Assembly (NCBI RefSeq): GCF_000226115.1 | Contig: NC_016459.1 | Location: forward strand, 3,788,501-3,852,500 | Reading direction: 5' to 3' | From: Thermothielavioides terrestris NRRL 8126 | Taxonomy: Eukaryota; Ascomycota; Sordariomycetes; Sordariales; Chaetomiaceae | DNA length: 64,000 nt | Shown here: positions 22,469 to 34,187 of the stretch, in pieces | Layout: every line of letters starts with the position of its first letter | Numbering within the stretch: the first letter of the stretch is position 1 | The notes under the pieces: generated by a model | Seen by the model: only the letters and a program-made list of their open reading frames with translations | Database searches by the model: none | What the model was told of the DNA's origin: nothing | Translations under genes and position numbers: made by a program

Positions 22469-25360
22469 CGTGGCTGCGGCGACTCGACGGGATTCAGCGG
22501 GGAACTGTGACGCAGGCAGTGCCGGTGGAGCACTGCTTCGGGGTGGGCAATCGCAGAAGCTGCCGCGCTACTTTGGTGATGGTTGCTCTGCGACTCTGCG
22601 CCGGAGGATCGAATGCTAAGAATCGGTGGTGTTGCGTTGTGTTCTAGAGCCTTCCGCGGCGGCCGAGCATTGGGGGTCTCGGCTGTGGTGACGTTATGAA
22701 TGGGGGACCTCGAGAACCAAGCTTTGGAGCGCGCAGCGGAGGGGAAGATGGCGGGGCAGGCGCAGGGACGGGGCGGGGCAATTCACGACGTCAATGAGAG
22801 ACGTGATTCAGCGAAAATTGCGTTACGAAGCCAACAATACCTAATAAACAAAGAGACTCAAACAATTAAGTACGGCACTGGGAACCGCCCAGGTGGCGGA
22901 TACGAAGAGTATATGAGGGTGAAGGATGCCCGACGGGAACCGCCAGGAGAGATGGAAGCTCTTGCTTTCAGTTTGGGCGTCAGACGACGTATTTTTCGAT
23001 GGAGGAACAAGGATTCCAGCTGCGGGGCCTTGCTGCTTGGGCCCCCTGTTGTGCATGCGCAGTAAAGCGCCGACTGGAACTGTGTAACACGCCAGAACCG
23101 GCACGATAAATTCCCGGCGACATTCCCCTGTCTACTGGAATCTTGCTGCCTCATTGTTACTGCGTAACGTTGCTGGTCTCCGTGCTACCTGAAGTTGCTG
23201 GCCTCCCGTGGCGTTTTCGCGTGAACGGTGCCACAGTACACAGTACGGACTACCGAGTCGATACCTAGCATACGGTGGTTACGGACGGAGACAGCAGCAA
23301 GAACGCAGAGTCGCTTTGCATCAGCGGCACGGAAATGCCGCATCATGCAGTTCTTCTCCGGATAGGCGAGGCGGCAGGCATGATGGCGCCGAACCGAATT
23401 GAGAGGAGGATGGTTGAGGTGTTTTTCGAAAGGAGAACTGCCGAGGTTCTCTTCGGACCTTCTTTCCGCCAACGAGCAGCTCCTTGAAGTACAGTACAGT
23501 TGTTTGTGAGGCTCGACGTCGGTATACGGGAATACGAACTACTGTTTCACACGCTCCACGTCCTAGCTCCCCGCGTCAGCGAGCGCCTGGATCTGTTCCT
23601 GCTGTCGTCGATTTAGCCGATTGGTAACTGCACAGTAACGGGAACTAACGTGAGTTGTCTGCGGCTGGGACAAAAATCGCAGCCCAATCAACCAGGCACA
23701 AGGGTCGAGCTGATGAGTTTCTCGGGCCGAAACGCCCAGTGGCCCCGCGCGACGTGAAAAAATGCACAGTGACGTTCCAATGCCAATACCACGCTAGGTT
23801 ACCCAATTGTTTCTCGGATTGGAACTGCGGGAAGAATTCAATGAAGGGGCAACTTAACAATGAGGCTTATTGCGAATAAGTTCACTGTACGTTCATGCCG
23901 CTTTCACTGAGAGCTCAACAACAGTCCTATGTCCGCCCTGAACCCACCGCGCGAATAAAGGGGCGAGATCACAAGCTTGTCCACCTGCTTGCATTGAATG
24001 TAGTGCAACCGAAACGAAACGTACCAGACGCCCGCTGACCTCACCAACCCCAGTGACAAGTTGGAAGAATGCCTCCCGCAACCCAATCTGTCAGTGTAGC
24101 AAGTCTACGATCAAACATCGGTTAGTTGGTACTAGCGGAAATGTTTGATATAAAACTATACTTGCTTTATTGTTTTTTCTTCTATTTTTTCCCTGTTTGT
24201 GCATTTCCGATATCCGCTGACCGTTGCGTGTGAATGCGTATGAATTCGATGAATTGTGCCGGTTTTGGCGCCTCCCAGCGGGCGAGGGCGCGGAGGACCG
24301 AAATCGACGCTGCCATGATCGCGGTGGCGGGCTCTGTGGTGCTGAAGACGAAGAGTTGGACGTTGGTAGTTGTAAGAGACCGATGTGCCTTGGCAGAGAG
24401 CTCAAGGGGACCACGACTCGGAGTTGCCATCGCTGATGACATAGAGCGTCGGGATCTTAAGAAAGCCATGACTTCGGAACTGAGTTCGCCGCCGAGGATC
24501 TTTCACGGAAGCAGGGCGAGAAAAATGTCCGTCAGACCCGAATAGCTGCGCGATGTTTCGCGATAAACGTGTTGTAGTTTTAAACTATGCTCGCCGGAAA
24601 ACACGAACCCTGCATGTAATGGTGCCAAAACTTCGCAACGGGACAGCGTTGCGCCCCTGGATGATCCAGTTGGAGACCAGCACGAGGTTAACGGTCACGA
24701 TAATAACCAGGTAAACGTCTCCACCCGGCCGTCTGAAAGGCGCAGTAGGGAGATGGAGAGCGATAAGCCGCATCGAGTTCGTTGGAACGGTGTCCGAGTA
24801 CGTGGCTGACTGCTACCCCTAAGCGGGAAGCCTGTGAGGGGTGCAGGCAAAGAGAATATACCTAGGTAGCTCGCGAGCAAGACATAGTCGTCCCATCACA
24901 TCTGCCTCTCTCTCCACAGCTTGCAGTACCCTCGCAGGCCGAGAACTAGACCCGAGAGCGCTGCCAAGGATTAGATGACGCGGTTGAGATAAGCTCGAGG
25001 TCCTGGCGTCCTGCCGCGTCGGAGCGCCTAGGGTGCTGAGTCAAGCCGTGCGGTCCGGACATGGCCGCTTGTGACGTCTCATCAACACGCACAGCGTGGG
25101 AACGGGTCGGCAATTGTCACTCCTAAGCAACCGGCGATGCCGTTGGGCGGTGCAGGAACCGCGCTGCGCCAGTGTCAAAGGTGCAAGAGCCGACATCGCG
25201 GTTCCCCGTCCGTGGAGAAGAGGACTGTTTATCATCACCGTCTGGGAGAGTCTGAGCCTCTCGTTGCTCTGAGGCAGACACACCGCCAAGCATCCAATTC
25301 ATGCGCAGAGGATTCGCGGGGGACGCTCGGGTTTGTCGTTCGAAACTGGCGTCGCGAAAC
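22469..25360. other. Long gene-free interval (about 2.9 kb)
   Basis: The first 500 bp is presumably the trehalose synthase promoter. It contains an AGGGG motif near 22739 that could be a stress-response element, though such 5-mers occur by chance. Between 23.1 and 25.3 kb all frames are short, on both strands, with no domain. No tRNA cloverleaf or array was seen. The gap marks the border of the accessory island to the right. Confidence 0.5.
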
Positions 25361-26315
25361 TTACCTAGCTCCGGAGTTTTTGCTGTCCGCGACAGGGTGC
25401 CGTGGGCCACCTGTGGCGCACCGCGTTGTCTCGTGTGTTATGGTCATACTGGGCTTGTTCGGCCGCATCCTCTTGAAGGTGTAGTCCACGGAGAGGTCCC
25501 CGCCCGGCGATGCCATGCTAGGATACTCGTACGCCGCGCCGCCGCGAGGCCTATCGTCGCTTCTTTGCGGCGATGGGCCACGGCCCGATTTTCCCTCCCC
25601 CGCCGCAGCCAGGCGTGCTACATTCCGAACCTCTCCTTCCATGAGCAGCGGCCGCCTTTGCCCGGACTCGAGCTCCTTGTCCCCGTCAGCCGTTAGTCGC
25701 GCCGGCTTCGGCATTACGTCCCGCCTTTCTGCATTTTGCATGTCGTGGAGATGGGCTTCGTTTGCATGCAGCTGTTGTTGCACCAACGTCTCTTATGACT
25801 GCTGACGACTTTGCCTTCTCCCAGCCTCAGTCAGTTCCAGTTCGGCTTGGTATTGCTGCAGAATTGAATTTACTGGAGGCGGCGGAGGGAGTGCTAGTCG
25901 CGGCTCCGGGTGGAGCTGGGGTTGCGGCTGTGCGGGTGACGGCGGCAGCGGCGATGGGGCAGGTCTCAGGTAAATCGTGGTGTTGAAGATGTTGTATTGT
26001 GGAAGAGAGGGCGCAGGTTGGCCGGCAATTGGGCGCCCGGCCTGGTGGATCCTAATCTCGGGCGATATGCCGGCGGCCCGGCCCAAGACGCCGGGTCGGG
26101 GCCGTATCATGGCCCCGTTTCTGACACCCCCCCCCCCCCCCCCCCCCCCCCCCCAAAGGCCGAGCCGTCGGCTCTGGCCTGCCAAAAGCGGTAATCCTTA
26201 AAGCTATTCCCATCAACGCATTCCTCCTGATCCAGCAATGCCATGGTGTTGAGGTTCATCCGCCATCGCCCTGATCCACCAAGCCTTGCGTGCCTGCCCA
26301 TCTCAATCCCACGCA
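25361..26315 (-). pseudogene. Decayed tail or second copy of NACHT-gene C-terminal region
   Basis: Downstream of the NACHT pseudogene stop the minus strand still looks protein-like in pieces. One frame reads MALLDQEECVDGNSFKDYRF into a glycine run made by the 28-C tract. A second frame (26185-25361) gives YNIFNTTIYLRPAP, then LPPPPPVNSILQQYQAELEL, a TAA (near 25793, CAA-to-TAA type), and QQLHANEAHLHDMQNAERR onward to 25361. The QQYQAELE style matches C-terminal segments of the NACHT/zinc-finger proteins. It could be the original C-terminus shifted out of frame by the homopolymer, or a separate fragment. Confidence 0.4.
26127..26154. repeat. Homopolymer of 28 C (28 G on the minus strand)
   Basis: An uninterrupted C tract within the decayed NACHT tail. 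On the minus strand it gives a glycine run in any frame, and it separates two protein-like frames. Length errors in sequencing are likely here. Confidence 0.9.
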
Positions 26316-29300
26316 TCATGCTGCAAACCGAAACTTCCTGTCGGCCAGAGCCGCCTTTTCCTGGCCCGGTGTGCCGTTGTCCGTGGCCATCTTTTCCTCG
26401 AGGGCCAATCGCCTTCTGTTATCCTCCTCCACCAGCCTTCTGTTACGCTCCTCCAACAACCCGAGAATTTCTCTATGCGACTTGTTCTTCACGTTAGTGA
26501 GCGTGCCGTTGTCCTTGGTCATCTCCTGTTCCGCCCGGGCGCGGAGAAGTCGCTTTTTGTTCTGCTCATCCAACTTTCGGATAGCTTCTTCATCCGTAAG
26601 CGTGACGCCGCCCTTGGTCATCTCCTGTTCCGCCCGGGCGAGGGCCAGTTGCCTTCTGTTATGCTCCTCTAGCCGCCTCTTGTTGATCTCCTCCACTAAC
26701 TGGATCCCTTCTATATGCGACAATTGTTTACGGTTAGAAAGTGCGCCGTCGTCCGTGGTTATCCCCTGTTCCGGCCGGGCGCGGAGAAGTCGCTTTCTGT
26801 TCTTCTCTTCCAGCTCCAGGAGATATTCTTTATGCGATTCTAGACTCGACTTGGCAGGTCGATTCCGCTCAAGGTTCCCTACTCGGCGGATAGGTCTCCA
26901 AGTCTGATTTTGCTGATGAACTCGGCGTTCATGACTCCTCAGAGCCTGCGCAGACGGGAAGGGCGGGTATTGGCAGGCCGGAAAAGCACATCGGAGCCGA
27001 CAGACGTGTGAAAGCTCGTGCTCCTGGAGGAGACGCGCAGAATCAAACCCTATAGTTGCTCGTGGGCAGGACTTGAGCCGACAGGTGAAGGCAGACGTGG
27101 AGAACTGCCTTTTGAAGAGCTCTAGTTCTTCCACTGAGACGCCTGGAAAGTCGTGTTGGCCGAGTATGGATCGGACACATTGTTGGTATGCCGTGAGCAT
27201 TGCCAAGATGCCGTCAGGGGGTTCGGAAGTCGGTGGGGCATAGCCTGTCGTGTTTGCGATGTCAGTCCAGCTCAGAACTCAGGAGTGCAATCATAGTTGA
27301 AGGCTCCTTAACCTACCCTCCTGGTTTTGAAGCTCGCGCTCGAGCTGTTCCGCAGTTCTCGACTTCAGGCTCCGTTTGACGTACTCCTGGAGTGCTTCAT
27401 GCTGTCCTAGGAGTACTAGCCGCTCGTCGAAGCTACCCGCGTCCGAGTCGTCTCTCTGTGCATTCGGCGGGGCCAATTTCTCGAGCTTGTTCGCCAACTG
27501 ACGTGCAAGACGGAAGACACTAGTATCCGAGCTTATGCCGCCGTGCCTTTTAGCTTCGGAGAGAAGGTATTCTGTCCAGTACTCAGTCGCGTAGACATGG
27601 AGACCATGTATCCCCTTGATGACCCGTAATGCTTTCGGATGTTCAGGGTATCCTTCGACGAACACGTTAAACCCGGAGATGAGACAGGCGAGAGTGGCCG
27701 CTGCGTGTTGCTGAAGTGCTTCTTCCTCGCGAATGACTAGGTTGCTGCTCGGGCTTTGAATGAAACTACCACATGGCGTCAGTTTGCCCTACCTAAGCCA
27801 TGCCTGTGACTGATTCGGTACGTACTCTTTCACGGAAACATGGATGAAAGCCCGCGTTCCGTCGCGCCTCTCTTCGACTAAAGGCTCGCAGATGTCTAGG
27901 ATGTATTGAGGAGCGATGTGGGTGACGTTAGGGTCCCCGGAGCTGAATGAAACCGCGGACAGGAACTCGAGCTTTTTTAGGGGGCGTTTCGCAAACGCAA
28001 CCCATCCGAGAATGCACTTTATTCGTTCGACAGAGCGGGCGTCAAGATGGGCAAGTATATGTGTCAGAATCCGTCGGTAGCTGGGTGAAACGCGTGTCAG
28101 CTATTATAGGCATTTTATGGCTTGCATATGAGGTGAAGAAAGGCAAGTGGCGGGCGCTGTACAAATCTGTAAGTTTGTCTGGAAGATGGTCGATGGATGT
28201 CCTGACTTCCTCGCCGCTGAAGAAGATGTTCGTTGCTAGGTAGTCAAGGACTAGCCGCGTATAAAGAAACATTCCTGATGGAGGAACAGTTAATAGCTGT
28301 CTTCGTATATTGCATGGCTGGACAACGTGACTTGCCGTCTGCCTTCCGGGCGACTCTATACGCGATCTCCCTGAGTTCGTCGGCTCCAATATCCAGCTGT
28401 GAGAACTTCTGGTGAAGAGACTGCAATCTCTGTGGTATATATTGCCTTATGGCCTCTTCCAAAGCCGCCTTCTCGTCGGTGAGCGAGAGGGTTTGCTTTT
28501 TGCCGAGACGCTTTGCTAACACGCGCGTAGGACGGCTCGAGACGAGGACTTTGCAGATTGTCGACTCCGAAGAGGAGGACTTCGAGACTACCTGATTCAG
28601 GAGGCTTAACAGTCTCTCTTGTTTGTTAGTATCGTATTCGTCCAAGCCGTCGAGGAGAAGCCAGACATATTCGATTTAGCAAGGTTCGCTCGACAGGCTG
28701 GCTAGGAGAACTTGTAGTAGCTGTTCTAGCGAGGAGATGGTCGGCGACTTCTTCTCCAGGACGTATTCGTTGTAGATATATGCAACCAAATCACCGTCTT
28801 TGCGCAATAGCTGGAGGAGCAAGGATCTCAGGATCTGCTCGTACGACGTTGAAGACGGGTACGAGTAAGTGCAGAAGTAGTGGATGACGAACATATCGGC
28901 CGCCTTTATATAGTTGATGAGCTGGGTGGACAAGACGCTCTTCCCGGTGCCTAGACTCCCCTGTAACCACAGCATCGTTGTCTCTCTTCTCCTCTGGAGC
29001 CAAGAGCTCACTTTAGTAGTCTTCAAGATCTAGCTGCACGTCCCAGGGTGTTTTGCGCCTTCGGCGGAGGTGGATTCGAATATAGCTAGCTGGTCTGATT
29101 CATTGGCCTTCAACTAGGATATGATGGCCTTGTACTGTTTTGCTGCATACTCTTCGTCGAGTTGGCGAATCCTGTCGACACTCTCCTCTCTCCAAAGTCT
29201 GATCTCTTGGTGTAGTCGGCGCCCTTCTGCTATGTCGCGCGCGTTTGCTTCCAGGTCGATCAGGCTCTCGTGGCGTTCTATATTCTCTAGGATGTTGTCG

Positions 29301-29900
29301 AACCGCCGCTGAAACCGTCCCTAGGAGGTGAGAAAGAGAAGCTTCCAGCCTGAAAACAAAATTTAATAACGGAGCCGCCAAATACGAACTCAGATGTAGG
29401 ACCACAAACCGTTTCGGCGCACAAACTTGTACACGTACTTGTGAAACTGGAGTATATCCGAGTAGAAGACCGCCAAGGTCATTTGAAAGTCGGCATCACG
29501 AGAGAATGCTTCCCCAAGAATCTCGAACCTCTTCAGAGCCGACGCAATTCGCGAGTATCCCTTCATGATCTGTTCGAACGCCTCGACGTATTCGCAGGCA
29601 ACTCTTAAGTGTGATGGGCGCCCAAGCCCAAGGCAGATAGGGGGTGCCGTTACACAAAACGCTCATGGCCTTCTCGTAGTGCTCTAGCCCCTTGAAGAGA
29701 GGCATCAGCCGCCGCATGTTGCGTAAACACCCCCTTGCAGCAAGCTGGGTCTCAATATTGAGAGCGGCTTGCCTCACGTCCTGGAGCGTCGTCTTGTGGA
29801 AGTCGCGTGAATCCTGAGGGGTGATTGTTCGCCTAAGCTCCTCAAACGCTGCGTGCACCGTCCGCCTCGCCGCGGGTGAGGCCACGGGGGCCAACGGCAT
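26316..29900 (-). pseudogene. NACHT-domain NLR-type (STAND) protein with zinc-finger-like and coiled-coil repeats, inactivated
   Basis: Six exons can be followed: 29900-29410, 29349-28336, 28274-28163, 28080-27826, 27765-27317 and 27244-26316. In order: a fungal NWD/NACHT N-terminal domain (HKTTLQDVRQAALNIETQLA, CNGTPYLPWAW); P-loop LQGSLGTGKSVLST; Walker B LLLDGLDEYD; sensor VLVSSRPT; winged-helix-like ILGWVAFAKRPLKKLEFL; a helical region; Cys/His pairs resembling C2H2 fingers (FTCRLKSCPRA, CAFPACQYPPF); and about four repeats of a KRLLRARAEQEMTKD-type coiled coil. Breaks are one frameshift near 29602-29620 and stops at 29321-29323, 29114-29116, 29030-29032 (all TAG where Trp fits) and 28676-28678 (TAA where Gln fits). 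The intron at 28275-28335 is GC-AG (GCAAGT). Such proteins are thought to act in fungal non-self recognition and cell death. Its divergent neighbour is the helicase at 30409. Confidence 0.85.
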
Positions 29901-30408
29901 CTCGTCGCCTTGGGTTGGCAGTTGACAGACACCAGTTGAGCCAGACTTGATGTTCTCGGGAGTATCAAGAGCGTATCAAGAGCCCAGGCGCAGGTCTGAA
30001 CAGGAGGTCGGAAATGGATGTTGGATGCGAAAAATGGTGTGAGAATTATCACAGGCCTCGCAGCTGGATGAATAATTTCACGCGTTTCACGTGAGATCGA
30101 GGCGCAGCTTGCGTGTGAGGCCGGAGTGGGCAGGGCTATGTCAAGGCTGCCTCAGCTGCGCCACAGGGTTCTGCTGCAAGCAACCTGCATATGTGGTGTA
30201 ATATAGCCGAGCGTCGTCAAGCTCTGCTCACCGCCATTGACTGTTCGTCTGCGTGGGCGATCCTCTCCAGAGTTTGCCTTCTACTTTTGCCGATTGACGT
30301 GCTCTTTTCGTTTGTACAGGTGCCATTTTGATTCCTCCCTTTCAATGTATATCACGTCTATCACGAACTTCATGACCGCCCTCATACGCTGAGCAGACTG
30401 CACCCTGT
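29901..30408. promoter_or_regulatory. Head-to-head intergenic region between NACHT and helicase genes
   Basis: These 508 bp separate the two divergent start codons and must carry both promoters. I see no clear TATA or repeat. That the region is shared is inferred from gene orientation only. Confidence 0.4.
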
Positions 30409-33400
30409 ATGGAGCCTGACAACTCAGCAAATCGGCAATATGGGACCTAGCCTGCAAAGCGACGCCGCCTGGACGACCTTCCCGATGCTTGGCAACCGGC
30501 AGCCCATCCAGACAGACAAGCGCCACCATCACGACTGCCGGAGCCAACTTTGAGCAGGCATCAATTGAATCAACCATACGCAGGCTACATTACACTGAAC
30601 CATTCCTATTTCATTGTAGCTCAAACCTCCAACTCCATCACGTCGTCGGCTGGCTTGGCTTCAGGTGGTGGAGGACAGCTTCCATGGCCTTTCCAACCCA
30701 CCACTTCGAATCAAGCTGACAACGGCTACCAAGCCAGGGTCTTCTCGCCGCCGCTGAGTTTTGAGCCGACTCAGTCTGCTCCATGGCCCTTCCAAGACCA
30801 AACATCGTTCGGGCGCCCAGGAGTCCAACAGACACAGGCTGTCCACGATGCTATGTCTATCCTGCCTTCCTTCTCGACCTCCATCGAAGTTCCGTGCGAA
30901 GCTGCCGTCTGCGGCCAAGAGCGAGACGAGGAACCCAAGAACTCCATCTCCGTATCCGGATCAGAGCAGAACAGTGCTCCTTCATGCACGGTCGTGTGTT
31001 TTGGAAGGGTGAGGAAACCCCTCACGCTAGAAGGCTTGAATGGACGATTCTAATTAAATATGACTGAAGATCACATCAATTCCTGGAAGATGTGACAGAC
31101 AAATGATTTCAACAGCCTCTGGCTCGATTCCAGTCCAGATCGTGTCATCAGACCGTTTTACCCCCACAAACGGCACTGAAGGCAGCGGAAAGATCGCAGA
31201 AGAGCATAGACAGATGATCCAAGGCCTCCTCGAAGAACGCAGCCTTCAACTATTCGCCACGTGTACATTGGACGCTGAGCCCGCGGGACGGAAGTCGAAC
31301 CGTGTTGCGTCTCAATTGTTTCGGCCATGTACACTAAACATCACCGTCTACGGACCCGGCGATCTCTTCGAAGATATTGGCGCTTGGTTTCAAGATTACG
31401 ACTTCTACCTTCAGGATCCTCGTGAAGTCCACCTCGACACCAAGTACTGCAACCCTCACAAACTCTCTGTTGATGGCTTTGATTCCTGCCCCACGGTATC
31501 CGAAGTCGTCCAACAGTCTTCCAGGCCGCTTTTGCTCCAGGACGTTCCCGATCGACCGGATCTGCTCGATCTCTTAAGCAACGGCAGCGAGTTGGAGGAG
31601 ACGCAGCAGCCCCTGGTGATTCGCGCAGTCTTGAAAAAGTACTTGACCTCCCCCGAATTGTTGGGTCCAGGCACAGAAACGCGCTAACTGAATGGCCAGG
31701 CATCAGAAGCAAGCTCTGACGTTCATGCTCCGTCGCGAACGAGGCTGGGCTTTCGGAGAGAAGCAGGCCGACCTCTGGGAGCATCTGGATGTTGGCCACG
31801 GAGAGTAGTAAGTGGCTACTCCTCCTCGGCTCATTGCCCATTTCCCCCAAACTTCGGCGGCGGCCGGAGCTGACAGTCTGACACCGTTGAAGCTTCCTGA
31901 ACAGAGTGTCTGGGGCCCACCAATACGAGCAACCGCCTCCATTCTACGGAGGGATCATTGCCGACCCAATGGGCCTTGGCAAAACACTGACCATGATCTC
32001 TTTGGTGGCCACCGATCTAGACGCCATTCACGCGGCAGAAAATGTTGCGTTGGACGCTGACGAACAAGCCAAGCCTCGCGTCTCGGCCACACTCATCATC
32101 ATCCCACCTCCTTGTAAGCCAGAAGAAGCCCTCTATCGAGGCTGATTCCGTTCTCTAGGCTGACTTGGCGATCCCAGTGATTGGAACCTGGGAGGAACAG
32201 TTAACAGAGCAAGTACCAGCCAAGCATTGCCAAAGCAACAACGCCAACTGACTCCCCTGCATCAGGCATGTCATGCCAGGTGGTATGGAATTCCGGCGCC
32301 ATCATGGGAAAACCAGGCTTAGCAACATCGGCGAACTCGATGGTGTCAACATAGTCTTGACGACATACCATACAGTGTCTGCGGAGTGGAAGCCTGACAA
32401 CCAACCAGCCAGCTCCGTATTGTTCTCAGTTCGATGGCGGCGGATCATTCTGGACGAAGGTTGGTCTTATAATCTTTTGTCTCTCTGAGTGCTTCATATG
32501 CTGACAGGTTAAGCACACTTCATCCGTAACGGAAACTCCAGGATGGCCCGGGCAGCCTGCGAGCTGGATTCGGTCTCCCGCTGGGCAGTGACAGGCACAC
32601 CCATTCAAAACCGGATTAGCGACCTTGCCGCGCAGCTCAAGTTCATCCGGGCCTATCCGTACAACGACCCGAAGCAGTTCGAAGCGGACATTTCGCGGCT
32701 CTGGAAGTCTGGGGAAGACGAAGAGACTGCCAAGAGACTGAAGTGCCTCTCCGCTTGCCTCCTCTTACGACGAGCCAAAGCAACCATCAGTCTCCCTGCT
32801 CGTCGCGACATGACGTGCCCGGTCGACTTCAGCCGCGAGGAGAGGGCGGCATATGACGAGGCGAGGGAGCAGACAATCACCAGGATTGACGAAGCCCTCC
32901 ACACGGACTCGGAAGCGTCAAGAGCGGGCGTGTACGTGAACGTCCTGCAGCAGATCGAGTCCCTGCGCCTGATCTGCAACCTCGGACTGCATTACCGCAC
33001 ACGACGCAACCGTGCGGCACCGAGCTCCTCGGCATCTGACGAATGGGCCGCCGCAGCGCAACAGGCTTTCAATGTCCAGCGTGAAATGGGTCCAATTTTC
33101 TGCTTGCAATGCTCCTCGACGACAAGTCTCACCGAGTCTCTTTTGGACGACAGCCACGACACGTCTCCCTCACGGCAGCAACCCCATTTTTTCCGATGCT
33201 TGCGCTTTACCTGCGGAGACTGCGTACGGAAGCTGCAGAGAGCGAATCAGACGCTGGATTGCGGCCACAGGCCCTCGTGTCTCGTGGCACCAGTCTCTAT
33301 CAGCCGCACCGTTATGGAAGAGGTCCCCGCGGCGGTGTCCGAGACGGCGTCGACGCCGCGCACAGCTCTGCCCTCGAAAGTTCAGGCACTAGTGGCGGAC

Positions 33401-34187
33401 ATTAGCGCTGTGCCGGCCGATGTCAAATGGTATCTATCATCCTACCTACCCCTGTCTTACCAGCGTTTCTCAGATGGTTACATACTGATCCTTGACAGCG
33501 TAGTGTTCTCGACTTGGAGATTAACCCTCGACGTGGTCGAGAAAGGCCTCGAGAGCGCCGGCATACGAACCATCCGGTTCGACGGGAATGTAGCGCAGAA
33601 AGAACGACAGTCGGTCGTCGACAGGTTCAAGGCGGATCCCGGCATCCGCGTCATGCTGCTGACGCTCTCGTGCGGAGCCGTTGGGTGAGATCCAACCGCC
33701 CTCAGTGTCGTTCTTTTGTCCCGGACCACTAAGAACAGCGCTTAGCTTGACCCTCACGGTGGCCTCGCGAGCTTACTTGATGGAGCCTCACTGGTACGCC
33801 ATGAATCTAATACGGTCAAGGTGCCGCCCCCTACGACTAATGCTAAATCGAGCCGTAGGAACCCAACCCTGGAAGAACAGGCCCTTGCCCGGATCCACCG
33901 AATAGGCCAGACACGAGAAGTGACAACGGTGCGATTCTACATCCGAGACTCGTTTGAAGAGGTTCGTTCATCCAAGCAAGCAAAGAGTTGGACTCGGCTA
34001 AATAGTGATACCAGCGAGTAATGGAGCTGCAAAACGTCAAGCAGCAGCTTGCTCGCGTGCTGCTCTCCCCTCACGACGGGGATCAGGGCGATGATAGCTT
34101 TGGGGGTCTTCATGTAAGTGCTTGGAGTCCAACATAACGTCTCGCTAGGTACTGACGTGTCCTCAGAAACTAAGAGCACTACTCTGA
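30409..34187 (+). CDS. SNF2-family (Rad5/Rad16-like) helicase, one premature TAG at codon 14
   Basis: Twelve exons: 30409-31008, 31070-31638, 31700-31807, 31893-32113, 32178-32208, 32266-32459, 32514-33429, 33499-33684, 33746-33793, 33859-33961, 34015-34113 and 34167-34187, about 1031 codons. Seen: basic N-terminus (AKRRRLDDL) and disordered Pro/Ser region; HIRAN-like segment (LNITVYGPGDLFEDIGAWF); HQKQALTFMLRRERGW; motif I DPMGLGKT; GTWEEQL; DEAH box formed across an exon junction; VTGTPIQN; RING-like cysteines (FCLQC, CGDC); VVFSTW; VMLLTLSCGAVGL; EPHWNPTLEEQALARIHRIG. Every junction keeps frame; intron 32209-32265 is GC-AG. The only defect is TAG at 30448-30450, where Gln or Trp would fit. 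The next in-frame ATG at 30853 would give a protein missing only the disordered N-terminus. Family members remodel chromatin or act in DNA repair. Either newly dead or expressed from the inner ATG. Confidence 0.85.

Noticed and set aside
22735..22790. AGGGG-type stress elements upstream of trehalose synthase
   Set aside because: Plausible for a stress gene, but the motif is 5 bp in GC-rich DNA and cannot be supported by sequence alone.
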